NCBI GenBank assembly: GCA_025350345.1
Contig: JANXYA010000379.1
Location: forward strand, 1-7,065
Source of the DNA: Gammaproteobacteria bacterium
Lineage (GTDB): Bacteria > Pseudomonadota > Gammaproteobacteria > Steroidobacterales > Steroidobacteraceae
DNA: 7,065 nucleotides
Direction of reading: 5' to 3'
Under the pieces are notes generated by a model. The model had not been told where the DNA came from, made no database searches, and saw only the letters and a list, made by a program, of their open reading frames with translations. Positions 6,368 to 7,065 of this stretch are shown in pieces (the stretch's first letter is position 1; the number at the start of each line of letters is the position of its first letter). A program made the position numbers and the translations under genes.

Positions 6368-6918
6368 TGCAGATCTCCCGCGTTCACGCCGGCCGGCATG
6401 GCATCCGGCAGGTACGCCAGGCCGCGGAAGGCGTGCATATGCCCCGTTGCCCGCACCACCAGGCCTGGCTGTTCGATTCTCACACGCGTGCGGGTCGAAT
6501 CCGCGCTGCGCGGCGCGCTGGCGTAGGCCTGGAAGCGCGCGCCGAGGAGTGTGCGCAGGTCGGGCCGGAACGGACCCTGCCAGGTGAGCGCGAACACGGT
6601 GCCCGTGGCGGCGACGAACTCGCGGATGCGAATGCCTTCGGGGGTCGCCAGCTCGTACACCGTAAAAGCGGATCGGGTCCAGGCGGCGCGCGACTGCAAC
6701 GCGTAGCTGGCGCGCAGCTGGCGGGCATCATCGCTTACCGTGGCCTCCGCCTCACCCAGCGCGGCGTGGACCGGCCGCGCCGCCAGCAGGCCGGCGCCCA
6801 ACACTAACAGCGGCAGCAGCGCCAGCAGCGATGCCAGCCGGCTCGGCGGAACCACTCGGCCGCGGTGGTGGTTGCAGGGCGCGCTCGGGAATGGCGGCAC
6901 GTGACTCTCCGGAAGCAT
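6364..6918 (-). CDS. DUF2844-family exported protein
   Basis: About 184 residues from ATG 6918. Function unknown. The recognisable DUF2844 core is in the mature part: ALGE directly after the signal peptide (A53), then FTVYELATPEGIRIREFV (85-102), G-T-V-F-A-L-T-W-Q-G-P (106-116) and RPDLRTLLG (118-126). The signal peptide has a hydrophobic core at about 28-47 and a probable cleavage after VHA (52/53). The n-region is unusually long for ATG 6918, so the start is uncertain. GTG 6924 adds two residues, and GTG 6855 would give a compact signal peptide (MVPPSRLASL...); none has a good Shine-Dalgarno. The mature part has no cysteine. The gene lies immediately upstream of DUF3443, an arrangement familiar from Burkholderiales, with start and stop overlapping by 4 nt, so the two probably act together in the envelope. 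Confidence 0.88.
   Translation of the reverse strand: MLPESHVPPFPSAPCNHHRGRVVPPSRLASLLALLPLLVLGAGLLAARPVHAALGEAEATVSDDARQLRASYALQSRAAWTRSAFTVYELATPEGIRIREFVAATGTVFALTWQGPFRPDLRTLLGARFQAYASAPRSADSTRTRVRIEQPGLVVRATGHMHAFRGLAYLPDAMPAGVNAGDLQ
6375..6379 (-). promoter_or_regulatory. Shine-Dalgarno sequence for the DUF3443 GTG start
   Basis: On the minus strand GGGAG is followed by seven bases and then GTG. It lies within the end of the DUF2844 coding sequence and supports the GTG at 6367 as the true start. Confidence 0.7.
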
Positions 6919-7029
6919 GAGCACCCATTGTGCCGGTAAGGGAGGCGGACCCGGGCTTGTCGCCCGTCACAGACAGGATCCTCGCTACATAAGGGCGGCG
7001 GGAGAGGCGCGCCGAGCGGCGCTGCGGGG
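6919..7029. other. Intergenic stretch upstream of DUF2844, no convincing promoter
   Basis: About 110 nt expected to hold the leader and promoter of the DUF2844-DUF3443 unit. On the minus strand the only AT-richer island is TTATGTA around 6985-6991, but I find no matching -35 element at proper spacing. A 5-bp inverted repeat (CGGGC-TTGTC-GCCCG, 6952-6966) lies in the presumed leader. No regulator site is recognised. Confidence 0.4.
7009..7022. other. Small GC hairpin in the right-edge intergenic stretch
   Basis: GCGCCG-AG-CGGCGC is a perfect inverted repeat, realistically a 5-bp stem with a 4-nt loop. It lies 7 nt beyond the possible minus-strand stop at 7030-7032. There is no T-tract on either side, so an intrinsic terminator is not supported; it could be chance in such GC-rich sequence. 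Confidence 0.3.
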
Positions 7030-7065
7030 CTAGGCGTTGGCCGCCGCCGCCTCGCTGCGCGCCGC
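7030..7065 (-). CDS. Possible C-terminal end of another minus-strand gene
   Basis: Read on the minus strand from the window edge, 11 codons translate to A-A-R-S-E-A-A-A-A-N-A and end in TAG (complement of 7030-7032). An Ala-rich tail with stop is plausible for a GC-rich genome and would place a same-strand gene upstream of DUF2844, but 36 bases cannot establish coding. Confidence 0.22.
   Translation of the reverse strand, partial: AARSEAAAANA

Overview
The window is very GC-rich bacterial DNA. It encodes exported proteins of a Gram-negative envelope: a multiheme c-type cytochrome, an outer-membrane beta-barrel protein ending in Phe, and two lipoproteins. The DUF2844/DUF3443 gene pair at the right is best known from Burkholderiales and related Beta-/Gammaproteobacteria, so a high-GC proteobacterium from those groups is the most likely source. 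That assignment is inference from gene content, not a database result.

Plus strand, 1-5099, looks like one operon. It begins inside a large multiheme cytochrome whose N-terminus lies outside the window. The visible 667 residues carry 19 CXXCH haem sites, one CX4CH, one CX3CH and one decayed CXXCQ. They fall in two repeat zones: long modules of about 167 residues, then four 46-48-residue di-haem units. Overlapping its stop by 20 nt is an outer-membrane protein of about 829 residues: signal peptide, small beta domain, SPOR domain, TPR-like helices, C-terminal barrel. Two nucleotides after that stop, a TTG-initiated lipoprotein of 206 residues follows; I do not recognise its family. Together these resemble a secreted or surface electron-transfer cytochrome encoded with a dedicated outer-membrane partner, meaning a porin-cytochrome conduit or a nanowire export/anchoring locus. 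This reading is an inference.

Minus strand, 6918-5096, is a second, converging two-gene unit: a DUF2844 exported protein and, joined by a GTGA start/stop overlap, a DUF3443 lipoprotein. The DUF3443 protein carries two Asp-Thr/Ser-Gly-Ser-Thr motifs, a flap-like Tyr 41 residues after the first Asp and other pepsin-like landmarks, so it may be a lipid-anchored bilobed aspartic peptidase. The two units meet tail to tail with their stop codons overlapping in one CTAG, leaving no room for a terminator between them.

The right edge (6919-7065) holds about 110 nt without a convincing gene or promoter, a small GC hairpin, and possibly the last 11 codons of another minus-strand gene. No tRNA, rRNA, CRISPR array or insertion sequence was seen.
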